From Azophilus sp965247035 (GTDB taxonomy: Bacteria > Pseudomonadota > Gammaproteobacteria > Pseudomonadales > Azotimanducaceae), in the NCBI GenBank assembly GCA_965247035.1, contig CBDFGJ010000003.1:496001-560000 (forward strand): DNA of 64,000 nt, written 5' to 3'. Made by a program: the position numbers and the translations under genes. Positions 16,429-25,047 of this stretch are shown piece by piece (the stretch's first letter is position 1; the number at the start of each line of letters is the position of its first letter). Under the pieces are notes generated by a model that saw only the letters and a program-made list of their open reading frames with translations, ran no database searches and was not told the DNA's origin.

Positions 16429-17757
16429 TTACTTGCCGATGCAGAACGTACTGAAAATGCGGCCTAGCAGGTCGTCCGGGGTCACCCTGCCAGTGACCTC
16501 GTCCAATGCCAAGTGCGCCAGTCGAAGCTCTTCGGCGATCACTTCCCCGGCCGCCCCGGCTTGGCACTGCGCGGCGGCGTTGCCAAGCCCGTCCAATGCG
16601 ATGCCAAAGGCTTCAAGGTGACGGTGACGAGCGCTGAAGGCGGAGGCTTCGCCACTGAAGCCGACCTGCTCCTTGATCATCTTCTTCAAGGCATCAACAC
16701 CTTCGCCGGTCAGGCAGGACAGGCGCACGGTCCTGTCAACACCCGGCGCCACGCCAGCGGCAACACCGATGAGGTCAATCTTGTTTTCCACGACGATGGT
16801 TCGGTCGTGGCCGAACGCCAAGGTTGGGGCTTGCTTTGCCGCCAAATCGCAAACTTCAAGGACCAAATTCGCCTTTGTTGCTTCAGATTGCGCTCGGCGC
16901 ATGCCTTCCATCTCAATCGGGTCGCCGCTCTCGCGGCTGCCAGCGGTATCAACCAACCGCACCGGCAAGCCGTCCAACACCAAATCCACCCGCAGCAGAT
17001 CCCTAGTGGTGCCGGGGATATCGGTCACTATCGCCGCGTCTTCCCCGCTCAAACGGTTCAACAGACTGGACTTGCCGACGTTCGTCGGGCCGATGATGGC
17101 GATGTTGGCGCCTTCGCTGAGCAGCACGCCTTGGCGGCCCTGCTCCATTAAGCCTTCCATCCGGCCAATGAGGTCATCAATGCGGCCAGCAACCCGGCCT
17201 TGGCTTAAAAACTCGATTTCCTCATCCGGGAAGTCGATAGCTGCCTCCACATAGGCGCGCAGCTCCTCAAGCGCTTCCTGCACCCGATTGACCCTTTGCG
17301 AAAACTCACCGGATAGGGAGCGTACCGCACCCCTAGCTGCCTGCCGTGAGGCGCTGGCGATGAGGTCGGCAACAGCTTCCGCTTGGGCTAGGTCTAGTTT
17401 GTCGTTCAGGAACGCCCGTTCGGTGAATTCCCCGGGTCGCGCCAGCCGTGCGCCCAAGGCCAAGACCGCATCAAGAATCATCTGCATGACTATGGGGCTG
17501 CCGTGGCCGTGCAGCTCCACAACATTCTCGCCGGTGAAGGAGCGGGGGGCTGCAAAGAACAGGGCCAATCCTTCATCAAGGATTTCGCCGCCATGCTGGA
17601 AGCACCCATGCATGACCCGGCGCGGGATGAGCCGTTGACCCATCACAGCTTCGCCAATGCGCTGGGCAAGCGGCCCGGAAATTCGGACGATGCCCACGCC
17701 GCCTTGACCGGGAGGGGTGGCCACCGCGGCAATGGTGGCCGGCGGCCCAGCGCTCAA
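16429..17757 (-). CDS. mnmE: tRNA uridine-5-carboxymethylaminomethyl modification GTPase MnmE
   Basis: A 442-residue GTPase that works with MnmG to modify the wobble uridine of tRNAs, in the cytoplasm. It begins ATIAAVATPPGQGGVGIVRISG (folate-binding domain) and carries a GTPase domain with GPTNVGKSS, DIPGTTRD, DTAGSRES and NKIDL. It ends with the family's carboxyl-terminal FCIGK, including the catalytic cysteine. The chosen start is a TTG at 17757 overlapping the yidC TGA by two bases; it gives the normal length, whereas ATG starts further up lie inside yidC. The gene is last in the rpmH-rnpA-yidD-yidC-mnmE order and probably translated by coupling. Confidence 0.93.
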   Translation of the reverse strand: MSAGPPATIAAVATPPGQGGVGIVRISGPLAQRIGEAVMGQRLIPRRVMHGCFQHGGEILDEGLALFFAAPRSFTGENVVELHGHGSPIVMQMILDAVLALGARLARPGEFTERAFLNDKLDLAQAEAVADLIASASRQAARGAVRSLSGEFSQRVNRVQEALEELRAYVEAAIDFPDEEIEFLSQGRVAGRIDDLIGRMEGLMEQGRQGVLLSEGANIAIIGPTNVGKSSLLNRLSGEDAAIVTDIPGTTRDLLRVDLVLDGLPVRLVDTAGSRESGDPIEMEGMRRAQSEATKANLVLEVCDLAAKQAPTLAFGHDRTIVVENKIDLIGVAAGVAPGVDRTVRLSCLTGEGVDALKKMIKEQVGFSGEASAFSARHRHLEAFGIALDGLGNAAAQCQAGAAGEVIAEELRLAHLALDEVTGRVTPDDLLGRIFSTFCIGK

Positions 17758-19463
17758 TTGCGGGCTTGCACCGCGGCATCCGCCCTTTTCATGACATACC
17801 ATTGTTGCGCGATGGACAGCACGCTGTTGACCAACCAGTAGAGAACCAAGCCGGCAGGAAAAAACAGAAACAACGCGGTGAACATAATCGGCATCAGCTT
17901 CATGATGCGGGCTTGCATCGGATCGGCGACGGTGGGGCTCAAGAGTTGCTGCACGTACATGGCCCCGCCCATGAGCAGCGGCAGGACAAAGTAAGGGTCC
18001 ATTGCCGCCAAGTCTTCTATCCACAGCATGAACGGCGCTTGTCGCAATTCCACGCTTTCAAACAGCACCCAGTACAGGGCGATGAAAATCGGCATGGGCA
18101 GGAGCATGGGCAGGCAACCGCCTAGGGGATTGACTTTTTCCTTCTTGTAAAGCGCCATCATCTCTTGGGACAATTTTTGCCGGTCGCTTGAGTGACGCTC
18201 CTGCAGGCGCTTCATTTGCGGGGCAACGCGGCGCATGTTCGCCATGGATTTGTAACTGGCCGAGGACAGGGGGTAAAGCACCAGCTTCACCAGAAACGTC
18301 AATAGGATAATGGCCAAGCCCCAGTTCCGGACCAAGCTGTGCAGCCAGTCTAATAGCCAAAACAGAGGCACCGCCAACCACCACAAAAAGCCGTAATCCA
18401 CGGTGAGGTTAAGGTTGGTGGCAATCTGCTCCAGACGCTTTTGGTCTTTTGGCCCGGCGTAGAAGCGGGCTCGCCACTCACCTGTTTGGCCAGCCGTTAA
18501 GGTCCTTAGCGGCCCGGTGTAGCCAACGATGTAGGTGCCATCGGCGCGCCTACGGCCGTAATAGTTGTTGCTTTCGTTCTCGTTAGCTACCCAAGCGCTC
18601 AGAAAGTAGTGCTGCAAAAAGGCAATCCAGCCGCCGGGGATGCTGTGGGCGCGGAAGTCCCCTTCATCAAGGTCATCGAATTCAATTTTGTCGTAGCGGG
18701 AATCCGGCGTGGTGAGAGCGGCACCTAAGTAGGGCTGCGGTCCGAAGCTAAAGCTTTCCCGTCCAGCAGGCGCCTTGGCATCCCGCTTGACCTGCCCGAA
18801 GAGGCTGGCTTGAAACGGGTCAGGCCCGGTGTTCTCAATGCGGTAGGAAACGTCAATCAGATAGCTGCCACCCCGAAAATTGAAGATCTTGCGCACTTTT
18901 AGCCCTAGCCGCTCCATTTTCAGCACGACGGATAGGGATTCGCCTTCTTCGACCGAGTAGTAGTTTTGGGCGGACTTGTATAAAGGCCGATCGGCACCGG
19001 AATCCAGCCCGTCCGGACCAATCAAGCCGCTTTGCGCCATGTACAGGTGGCCATTGCCAACATTGAGCAACTCGAATGGCACGTCCGGTTGGTCAAGATC
19101 CACGGGGTAGCGAGGCAGCAGCACTCTTCGGATGTCGCCGCCACGAAGGTCTATCCAGACTTCCTGACTGGATGTGCTGACGCGAATCAGCCTATTGGGC
19201 TCTGCATCTTGGTCTGCCGCCCTCTCAACGCTCGCAACGGCTTCCTCCGACAGTCCAATGAGGGACGCATCGGGAATGTCGGAGGCGGATGGCGATTCAA
19301 CCGCTGGGCCCGCGGCGGCGGTTTCGCCGAGCTCGGGCGCATTTGCCCGTTCAACCGCCGGCTGGGACTGCATGAAGTCCTGATTCCAAGCCAGAATCAT
19401 CAGGTAGCCCGTGATGGCCATACCAACCAGCAAGGCAATGCGCAGTATTTCCGGCGACTTCAT
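17754..19463 (-). CDS. yidC: Membrane protein insertase YidC
   Basis: A 569-residue inner-membrane insertase that helps integrate and fold membrane proteins with or without Sec. It has an amino-terminal helix (RIALLVGMAITGYLMIL), a periplasmic beta-domain at about 60-340, and the conserved five-helix core at about 350-560. The core has LLTFLVKLVLYPLS, then SYKSMANMRRVAPQMKRLQE, and GCLPMLLPMPIFIALYWVLF. Length is close to gammaproteobacterial YidC. It overlaps yidD by four bases at its start and the mnmE TTG at its end, so the operon is tightly packed. Confidence 0.96.
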   Translation of the reverse strand: MKSPEILRIALLVGMAITGYLMILAWNQDFMQSQPAVERANAPELGETAAAGPAVESPSASDIPDASLIGLSEEAVASVERAADQDAEPNRLIRVSTSSQEVWIDLRGGDIRRVLLPRYPVDLDQPDVPFELLNVGNGHLYMAQSGLIGPDGLDSGADRPLYKSAQNYYSVEEGESLSVVLKMERLGLKVRKIFNFRGGSYLIDVSYRIENTGPDPFQASLFGQVKRDAKAPAGRESFSFGPQPYLGAALTTPDSRYDKIEFDDLDEGDFRAHSIPGGWIAFLQHYFLSAWVANENESNNYYGRRRADGTYIVGYTGPLRTLTAGQTGEWRARFYAGPKDQKRLEQIATNLNLTVDYGFLWWLAVPLFWLLDWLHSLVRNWGLAIILLTFLVKLVLYPLSSASYKSMANMRRVAPQMKRLQERHSSDRQKLSQEMMALYKKEKVNPLGGCLPMLLPMPIFIALYWVLFESVELRQAPFMLWIEDLAAMDPYFVLPLLMGGAMYVQQLLSPTVADPMQARIMKLMPIMFTALFLFFPAGLVLYWLVNSVLSIAQQWYVMKRADAAVQARN

Positions 19464-19756
19464 GGCTCAGAGTCCAGTCGGGGGGGCGGTAGATCAACCC
19501 CACCGGGGTGGAGTGGGTGGCACTTGAGCAAGCGGCGGGCGGCGAGCCAAGCGCCGCGCACAGGCCCATGCAAATCAAGGGCGGCCAAAGCGTAATTCGA
19601 GCAAGTGGGGTGAAATCTGCACTGATTGCCAATGAGCGGGCTAAGGGTCACCTGATAGGCGCGGATGCAGCCTTTCTCAAGGGCTAGCGCAAAGGCCCAT
19701 GCCGCCTTTCCGGCCATCGGCATGATCTCGCTTGCCTTGACGAAGGACATCATCAA
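19460..19756 (-). CDS. yidD: Membrane protein insertion efficiency factor YidD
   Basis: A 98-residue YidD family protein, peripheral on the inner membrane and thought to help YidC-dependent insertion. Family motifs are visible: AYQVTLSPLIGNQCRFHPTC, SNYALAALDLHGP and KCHPLHPGGVDL, with the conserved cysteines. The frame begins MMMSFVKASE; an inner ATG (MPMAGKAAW) would give a more usual length. It overlaps rnpA by four bases upstream and yidC by four bases downstream. Confidence 0.93.
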   Translation of the reverse strand: MMMSFVKASEIMPMAGKAAWAFALALEKGCIRAYQVTLSPLIGNQCRFHPTCSNYALAALDLHGPVRGAWLAARRLLKCHPLHPGGVDLPPPRLDSEP

Positions 19757-20250
19757 CGTTCAGCCTCGCTAGCCATTTTTTTGAACGCCTTTGCCAAACA
19801 GTTTCTCAGCGCCCGATGCTGAATGGGTGCCCGCACCTGCAGCACAAAATCCATGGCCGGCAGGTCGTTGCAATGCAGTCGGAACGCTTCTCTGATCATT
19901 CGCTTGGCCCGATTGCGCTCGTGCGCCTCGCGCAGGGCTCGCTTGCCCACAATCAATCCCAGCCGGGCGCTCGGCCTAGCATTGCGAATCGCATATAGAC
20001 TTAGGGGGCCGATTCGCAGCCGTATTTGGGCCATGCGTATAGCCCTCTGGAATTCGCGGGGGGAATTCAGACGCTGGTGCTTGGAGAAACCGTTGGTTAC
20101 GCCGATAACCGCTTGCGGCCTTTTGCCCGCCGGGCGTTGATTACCTTGCGTCCGCCTTTGGTTGCCATCCGGGCGCGAAAGCCGTGAGTCCGCTTGCGCT
20201 TGATCCGGCTTGGTTGGTAGGTCCTTTTCACGGTGATGCCTATGCCGCAA
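19753..20250 (-). CDS. rnpA: Ribonuclease P protein component
   Basis: Protein subunit of RNase P, which matures the 5' ends of tRNAs. The conserved part starts at FSKHQRLNSPREFQRA and includes the signature ALREAHERNRAKRMIREAFR and DLPAMDFVLQVR. Just before FSK the codons are GTT ATC GGC GTA ACC AAC GGT, with no ATG, GTG or TTG. The nearest ordinary start in frame is TTG 20250, giving 165 residues with a 54-residue lead that lies entirely over rpmH in another frame. The alternatives are a non-standard start such as ATC, or a sequence error. The lead is basic and has no family similarity. A nested arrangement like this is known from Thermus. The gene overlaps yidD by four bases. Confidence 0.85.
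   Translation of the reverse strand: MRHRHHREKDLPTKPDQAQADSRLSRPDGNQRRTQGNQRPAGKRPQAVIGVTNGFSKHQRLNSPREFQRAIRMAQIRLRIGPLSLYAIRNARPSARLGLIVGKRALREAHERNRAKRMIREAFRLHCNDLPAMDFVLQVRAPIQHRALRNCLAKAFKKMASEAER
20097..20231 (-). CDS. rpmH: Large ribosomal subunit protein bL34
   Basis: A 44-residue ribosomal protein read from GTG 20231: VKRTYQPSRIKRKRTHGF, then RARMATKGGRKVINARRAKG and RKRLSA. This is full length and matches the family throughout. It lies inside the rnpA frame (TTG 20250), shifted in phase. Its start is 64 bases from the inverted repeat of an IS481 remnant, so its native upstream region has been shortened or replaced. This small gene is easily missed because it is nested and starts with GTG. 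Confidence 0.94.
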   Translation of the reverse strand: MKRTYQPSRIKRKRTHGFRARMATKGGRKVINARRAKGRKRLSA

Positions 20251-20294
20251 CGAAGCGGAATTTTAGGGAAGGTGGGTGGCCAGTGTCAATGGCG

Positions 20295-20702
20295 TGTACG
20301 GGTTCAGTACATTTGGGGATTTTTTCGGTCAGTCAACCGGATATCTTGCGCGGAAATTCGGCCGGGGTCAATCAGCCGAGGGCATGGTGAGGCCGGACGT
20401 TGTGGTGGTCGCGGGGGGACCCCTCCAGAGCTCGGTTCACTTCGTCGGAGGTCGCCACGGTGGACGGACCATATAACCCGACCGGCAGGGTGCGGTTGCT
20501 GCGCTCGACGCTGCCGTGACTGTCGGGGCGGCGGGTTAGGAGGACGTGGAGGGGATGTCGCGTCGGGGGGGGGGTCTCGAATTCCTGCTCCTGCGTGAAC
20601 TCGGAGCCGCAATCAATCCGCACCGAGCTCACGGGCATGCGCTGTTGGACCTCGTGGAGGAAGTCAGTGGCGATGGCGGCGGGAAATGGACGCTTACTCA
20701 TG
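20295..20702 (-). mobile_element. IS481-family remnant between rpmH and oriC
   Basis: The right-hand inverted repeat (TGTACGGGTTCAGTACATT, read on the plus strand) begins at 20295. The minus strand then encodes a damaged integrase core: HHALG, VERSNRTLPVGLYG, then RIDCGSEF and SPATDFLHEVQQRMPVSS-like sequence near 20650. No left end is visible beyond about 20700. The copy is diverged from those at 5270 and 15159 and resembles the one at 62440, so it belongs to a second, older subgroup. It sits directly upstream of rpmH and may affect its promoter. Confidence 0.75.
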
Positions 20703-21378
20703 CGAAGCGTCGCCTTTGAGATTTGGCGAATATCTTAGCGTGCTAGTTCAGCAATCGGGAGGTGGCGCTTAAGAAGGCCTAGAGCCTCCGGAAGCGGATG
20801 TCTGTCCGTGTGCGACATTGCCAGACGCGTAATTACAACAAATCTTACATTTATGAATATTGTTGTTGTTGGGAATGTGTATAAGCTATGGATTAGTGGC
20901 CGAATCCGGCTTGGCAAGTGTATTGTCTATGTGGAAAAGGGTGGGGATAGGCAATTGGGCTTAGCGATGGATCAAGGAGAGCTGACATCCCCCTCACAGT
21001 AATAGCCCAAACCATTTCAAATGTGTTTCCAATAATTACCCATGGGTTACACACATTGGAGTCGGCTTTTGCTTCCTTGACCAAGGCGCACCCTTCTCAT
21101 GGGCTGCTTGGCGGAGGGAAAATCAGTGTATGACCCGATTATGGCTATCCGTATGGCAATGTGGATATTTTTGATTTCGAAGGTATATTTAACCTCTTGT
21201 TTTTCTAGTGTTATCCATAGTCTATCCACATCATTCAGGACTGATCGAGTGGATGAACGAGCGCGTTTTTTCAATCTATGAGCAGACTCAATTAGCTGTT
21301 TTTATTACATATTTTTATTTTATGTCAAATCTATAACAACATAAAAATTCCAATCTCATTTCCCTGCCAATAGAATAC
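20703..21378. other. Probable chromosomal replication origin (oriC) region
   Basis: This 676-bp gene-free stretch lies upstream of dnaA, between it and rpmH, the usual origin site in many gammaproteobacteria. DnaA-box-like 9-mers are TGTGTATAA at 20876-20884 (reverse strand fits TTATNCACA), TGTGGAAAA at 20930-20938, TGTGGATAT at 21160-21168, TTATCCATA at 21211-21219 and CTATCCACA at 21222-21230; most differ from the consensus TTATCCACA by one base. An AT-rich stretch at 21293-21360 (TTTTTATTACATATTTTTAT) could be the unwinding element. Function is inferred from position and motifs; no GC-skew calculation was possible. Confidence 0.7.
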
Positions 21379-21438
21379 ATGCTGAGCCGGGATTGGTTTT
21401 GCAGTCACAGCAGTCACAAAGAGAATATTGAGGTTATT

Positions 21439-22797
21439 TTGAGAGGCAAGCGGACTTGGAGGGCGTGTTTGAGTGAGGTGGAGGGCATTGTTCCTGTCGA
21501 AGAGTTCAACGCCAAGATAAGACCACTCCAATGCAAAATAGTCAATGATCATATCGTCGTGCTATACGCGCCCAACCGTTACATCCAGAACGAGGTGCGG
21601 CAAAAATACTTGCCCATTATTCGTGAGTCCCTGATTCAAGCTGGCACTGTTGAGGGTGCTCCCACAGTGGAAGTGGCGGTCGGGGAGCCGCCTAGGGAAG
21701 GGGGTGCCAAAGGGCCGAAACGGGTCGAATCAGCGGTTGACCTTGGGTCTGCACGGCAAGATCGGTGGGAACTCGATCCAGCCTTCACCTTTAAAAAATT
21801 TGTTAGGGGCAAGTCCAATGAGGTGGCGCACGCCACGGCGTTGCAAATAGCTGAGCAGCCGGGCAGCGTCAACAAACCGTTTTTGCTGTACGGGGCCGTC
21901 GGCCTTGGCAAAACCCATCTGATGCAGGCCATTGGCAACCATATTCATGACCGATGCCCCACGAAGAGAGTTGTCTATTGTCACGGTTTGGTGTTCCTAG
22001 AGCGCATGGTTAAGGCCATGAGGGAGCGGGGGGACGCGGTGGAGCGAGAGGTGGCGCCCTACAAGTCGGCGGACTTTCTGCTCTTTGATGACATTCAATA
22101 CCTCGGCCCGGGGCCCGCCACACAGATGGAGTTTATTAAGATATTCAATCGTTTATGTCATTTCGGTCGGCAAATAATATTAACGAGCGACCGCAACCCT
22201 CATCTGATTGAAGGTCTCGAGAGTGGTCTGAAGGATCGCCTTGTCATGGGGCATAACGTCTCCATCCTCCAACCGGATAAGGCCACTGCTGTTAAAATTT
22301 TGGCCGGGAAGGCGGCTGCGGACCAAGTTGATCTCCCATCGGAAGTGGCGAGCCACATCGCCGAACTAGCGGGCGCCAATGGTCGCCAGCTTGAGGGCGC
22401 TCTTTGCAGTGTGATCGGACGGGCGCGAGCCGTTGATGCGCCAATAACGGTGGAATTGGCCCGGCACGCCTTGCGCGACCTCTACGAAGTGCGGCGGCGG
22501 CGGATGAATGAAGAAAGGGTTCTGCGCATTGTGGCTGAGCACTATAATGTGGAGGTGTCCGACCTGTTGTCTAAGCGGCGGTTTAGAATAGTTGTCCACG
22601 CCCGGCACATGGCAATGGTCTTAATTCGGAACAATATGCAGCGTTCCTACATGGATATTGGACGAATGCTCGGAGGCAAGCACTACACAACGGTCAGGAG
22701 CGCCTGTGAGAAAATCTCCAAGGAAAGGCGAACGAATTTTGAGTTGGACGAAGAATATACCTGCTTGGTTAGAGAGTTGGACCACATGGAACGGTGA
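21439..22797 (+). CDS. dnaA: Chromosomal replication initiator protein DnaA
   Basis: An AAA+ protein that binds oriC and opens it for replication. The amino-terminal domain I begins TWRACLSEVEGIVPVEEFN. Domain III has YGAVGLGKTHLMQAIGN (Walker A) and FLLFDDIQYL (Walker B). Domain IV ends with RMLGGKHYTTVRSACEKI, the DnaA-box-binding signature. TTG 21439 is preferred: TTGAGG sits five bases upstream and the product (452 residues) starts just before the conserved domain I tryptophan. ATG 21379 would add 20 unrelated residues and has a poor ribosome-binding site. A variable linker of about 35 residues separates domains I and III. The gene leads dnaA-dnaN-recF-gyrB. Confidence 0.95.
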   Translation: MRGKRTWRACLSEVEGIVPVEEFNAKIRPLQCKIVNDHIVVLYAPNRYIQNEVRQKYLPIIRESLIQAGTVEGAPTVEVAVGEPPREGGAKGPKRVESAVDLGSARQDRWELDPAFTFKKFVRGKSNEVAHATALQIAEQPGSVNKPFLLYGAVGLGKTHLMQAIGNHIHDRCPTKRVVYCHGLVFLERMVKAMRERGDAVEREVAPYKSADFLLFDDIQYLGPGPATQMEFIKIFNRLCHFGRQIILTSDRNPHLIEGLESGLKDRLVMGHNVSILQPDKATAVKILAGKAAADQVDLPSEVASHIAELAGANGRQLEGALCSVIGRARAVDAPITVELARHALRDLYEVRRRRMNEERVLRIVAEHYNVEVSDLLSKRRFRIVVHARHMAMVLIRNNMQRSYMDIGRMLGGKHYTTVRSACEKISKERRTNFELDEEYTCLVRELDHMER

Positions 22798-22803
22798 TCG
22801 CTT

Positions 22804-23907
22804 ATGAAATTCTCCATTGACCGGGAGCCTTTGCTGCGCCCAATTCAGCTTTTGGCGGGCATGGTGGAGCGTCGTCAGACCTTGCAGATACTGTCCAATC
22901 TTCACGTCCAGGCGGGCGAAGATGGTGTGCTGACGCTCGCCGCCACAGATCTGAGCATGGGGTTGGTTGCCAAAGTGGAGTCGGCGGATGTGACGCAGGC
23001 GGGAGAGACCACCATACCGGCGCATAAACTGGCGGAAATTTGGCGCTCGGTTCCAGAAAATGCAGCGGTTGAGGTGGAGGTCGATGGGCAGTATGTGGTG
23101 CTGCGGTCCGGTCGCAGCCGCTTTTCCCTGGCCACCCTGTCGGCGACGGATTTCCCCAAGAGCGATGATGCTCCTGGCGATGTTGAGCTTAAGCTCAGCA
23201 GCGCTGAATTGGCTGGCATGATTGATCGAGTTGGCTTCGCCATGGCGCATCAGGACGTTCGCTTCTTTCTTAATGGCATGTTGCTCGAAATCACCAGCGA
23301 GCATGTGCGCATGGTGGCTACCGACGGCCATCGCCTGTCTCAATGCACTTTAGAGCGGGGCGTTGCTGGCGTAGAGCCCAAGCAGGCCATTTTGCCTAGG
23401 CAATTGGTGCTTAACTTACGCCGTCTGCTCAATGGGGAAGGGGATGTGCAGCTTTCCGTCAGCGACAAGCGGGTTCGTGCGGTCTTCGGCATGTTCAACC
23501 TGACCAGCAACTTGATTGACGGCAGGTTTCCTGACTACAAAAGGGTTATTCCCAGCAGCCCGCCACTGGTCATATCTGGCGACCGGAGAAGCCTGATCCA
23601 AGCACTTCAGCGTGTGCGCATCCTGACCAATGACCGGGTTCCCGGCGTGAAGCTTCAGCTTGCCCACGATCAAATGACCATTTTGGCTAACAACCCGGAG
23701 CAGGAGGAAGCGACGGAGGTGGTGTCTGTGGGTTATGCAGGGGAGCCCATGCAGCTTGGCTTCAACGTTGACTATCTGCTTGATGTACTGCGTGTTTTGG
23801 GCACGGATGAATGGCGCATGAGCTTAGTTGAAGCTGGCAGCAGCGCCTTGTTGGAGGCCGAGGGCGATGACAGCGCAGTCTATGTTGTCATGCCGATGAA
23901 AATTTGA
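22804..23907 (+). CDS. dnaN: DNA polymerase III beta sliding clamp
   Basis: A 367-residue protein that forms the ring holding DNA polymerase III on its template. It starts MKFSIDREPLLRPIQLLAGMVERRQTL and has the three repeated clamp domains, with RFFLNGMLLEI in the second and a terminal YVVMPMKI. Length matches the family. It starts six bases after the dnaA stop, with dnaA and dnaN probably co-transcribed. Confidence 0.97.
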   Translation: MKFSIDREPLLRPIQLLAGMVERRQTLQILSNLHVQAGEDGVLTLAATDLSMGLVAKVESADVTQAGETTIPAHKLAEIWRSVPENAAVEVEVDGQYVVLRSGRSRFSLATLSATDFPKSDDAPGDVELKLSSAELAGMIDRVGFAMAHQDVRFFLNGMLLEITSEHVRMVATDGHRLSQCTLERGVAGVEPKQAILPRQLVLNLRRLLNGEGDVQLSVSDKRVRAVFGMFNLTSNLIDGRFPDYKRVIPSSPPLVISGDRRSLIQALQRVRILTNDRVPGVKLQLAHDQMTILANNPEQEEATEVVSVGYAGEPMQLGFNVDYLLDVLRVLGTDEWRMSLVEAGSSALLEAEGDDSAVYVVMPMKI

Positions 23908-23922
23908 TTTGGAGAAGGCCAG

Positions 23923-25047
23923 GTGGTGATCCGCTGCCTGGAGATCCAAAACCTCCGCAACCTGACTTCAGTTCGCCTTGAGCTTGATGCGCGCTTTAAT
24001 TACTTTGTGGGCGCCAACGGGGCGGGCAAGACGTCCATTCTGGAAGCAGTCCACCTGCTTGCCCGAGGACGCTCGTTTCGTGATCAGTCCACTGCGCCGA
24101 TCATAGCCGAAGGCCAAGACGGTTTGGTGGTACGCGCCCTGCTGGAGGATGGGAGCACCCTGGGACTGGCTAGGAAACGAACGGGCAAAACCAGATTGCG
24201 CATTGACCAGCAGCCAGTGCGCAAGCTTTCAGCCTCTGCGTCCTTGTTGCCGCTCCAATTATTGCTGCCGAACTTGAGCGACTTGGTGTTCGGTTCGCCA
24301 ATTGAGCGCCGAAGGTACTTGGATTGGGGATTGTTCCACGTGAAACCTTCCTATATCGGTGCGCTCAGAGACCTGCAGGCGGCCAATCGGCAACGCAATG
24401 CGATTCTGAGATCCTGGGATGGGCCCCATGCGCACGAATTGCTTGAAGTCTGGACCGATGCCTTTTGTCGCCACGCGGCGATGGTTGATGAGTATCGGTC
24501 AGAATACGCGAAGGAGCTCCTGCCCTTCATCGAAAGGGCGCTAGAGGAGCTTTGCGTGGGATTCGAAGTCAAAACGGAGTATCGAAATGGCTGGGGCGAA
24601 GAGAATTTGGCAAAAATGTTGAGAGAAACCCTAGCAAAAGATGTAAAATCAGGCACTACTGGCCTAGGGCCCCACCGAGCCGATCTGTTGCTGAAACTGC
24701 AAAGTGGGTCGGTTCGCGCCAAACTTTCCCGTGGGCAGGGCAAGCTCGTTGCCACGGCGTTGATCTTGGCGCAAGCGCGGTTGTTGCAAGCGCAGCGACA
24801 ACGCAAAAGCCTTTTCCTGGTGGATGAACTAGGGGCCGAGATGGATGGCGAATACTTGGCGAGGATGCTTCGGCTTCTGAACGCCGACGGCTTTCAAGTC
24901 ATCGCCACGTCCACTCAGCCGCTTGGGCAGCAATCAGAGGCTTCGCTTAGTGAGCAGAACCTAACGTTGTTCCACGTGAAACAAGGCGAAGTATACAAGT
25001 TCCAGAGTTCGGAAAGCGGTGAAACAGTGATGGCTGAGGAGTCTTAA
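23923..25047 (+). CDS. recF: DNA replication and repair protein RecF
   Basis: A 374-residue SMC-like ATPase that helps load RecA at gaps with RecO and RecR. Walker A is YFVGANGAGKTSILEAVHLL (about residues 28-47). The signature region is KLSRGQGKLVATALILAQ, and Walker B is LFLVDELGAEMD. The start is one of two neighbouring GTG codons at 23923 and 23926, 15 bases after dnaN. Its TAA overlaps the ATG of gyrB by one base. Confidence 0.95.
   Translation: MVIRCLEIQNLRNLTSVRLELDARFNYFVGANGAGKTSILEAVHLLARGRSFRDQSTAPIIAEGQDGLVVRALLEDGSTLGLARKRTGKTRLRIDQQPVRKLSASASLLPLQLLLPNLSDLVFGSPIERRRYLDWGLFHVKPSYIGALRDLQAANRQRNAILRSWDGPHAHELLEVWTDAFCRHAAMVDEYRSEYAKELLPFIERALEELCVGFEVKTEYRNGWGEENLAKMLRETLAKDVKSGTTGLGPHRADLLLKLQSGSVRAKLSRGQGKLVATALILAQARLLQAQRQRKSLFLVDELGAEMDGEYLARMLRLLNADGFQVIATSTQPLGQQSEASLSEQNLTLFHVKQGEVYKFQSSESGETVMAEES

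Noticed and set aside
21379..21438. ATG 21379 as the dnaA start
   Set aside because: Poor ribosome-binding site and 20 residues unlike DnaA domain I; TTG 21439 has TTGAGG upstream and fits better, though ATG 21379 cannot be excluded.
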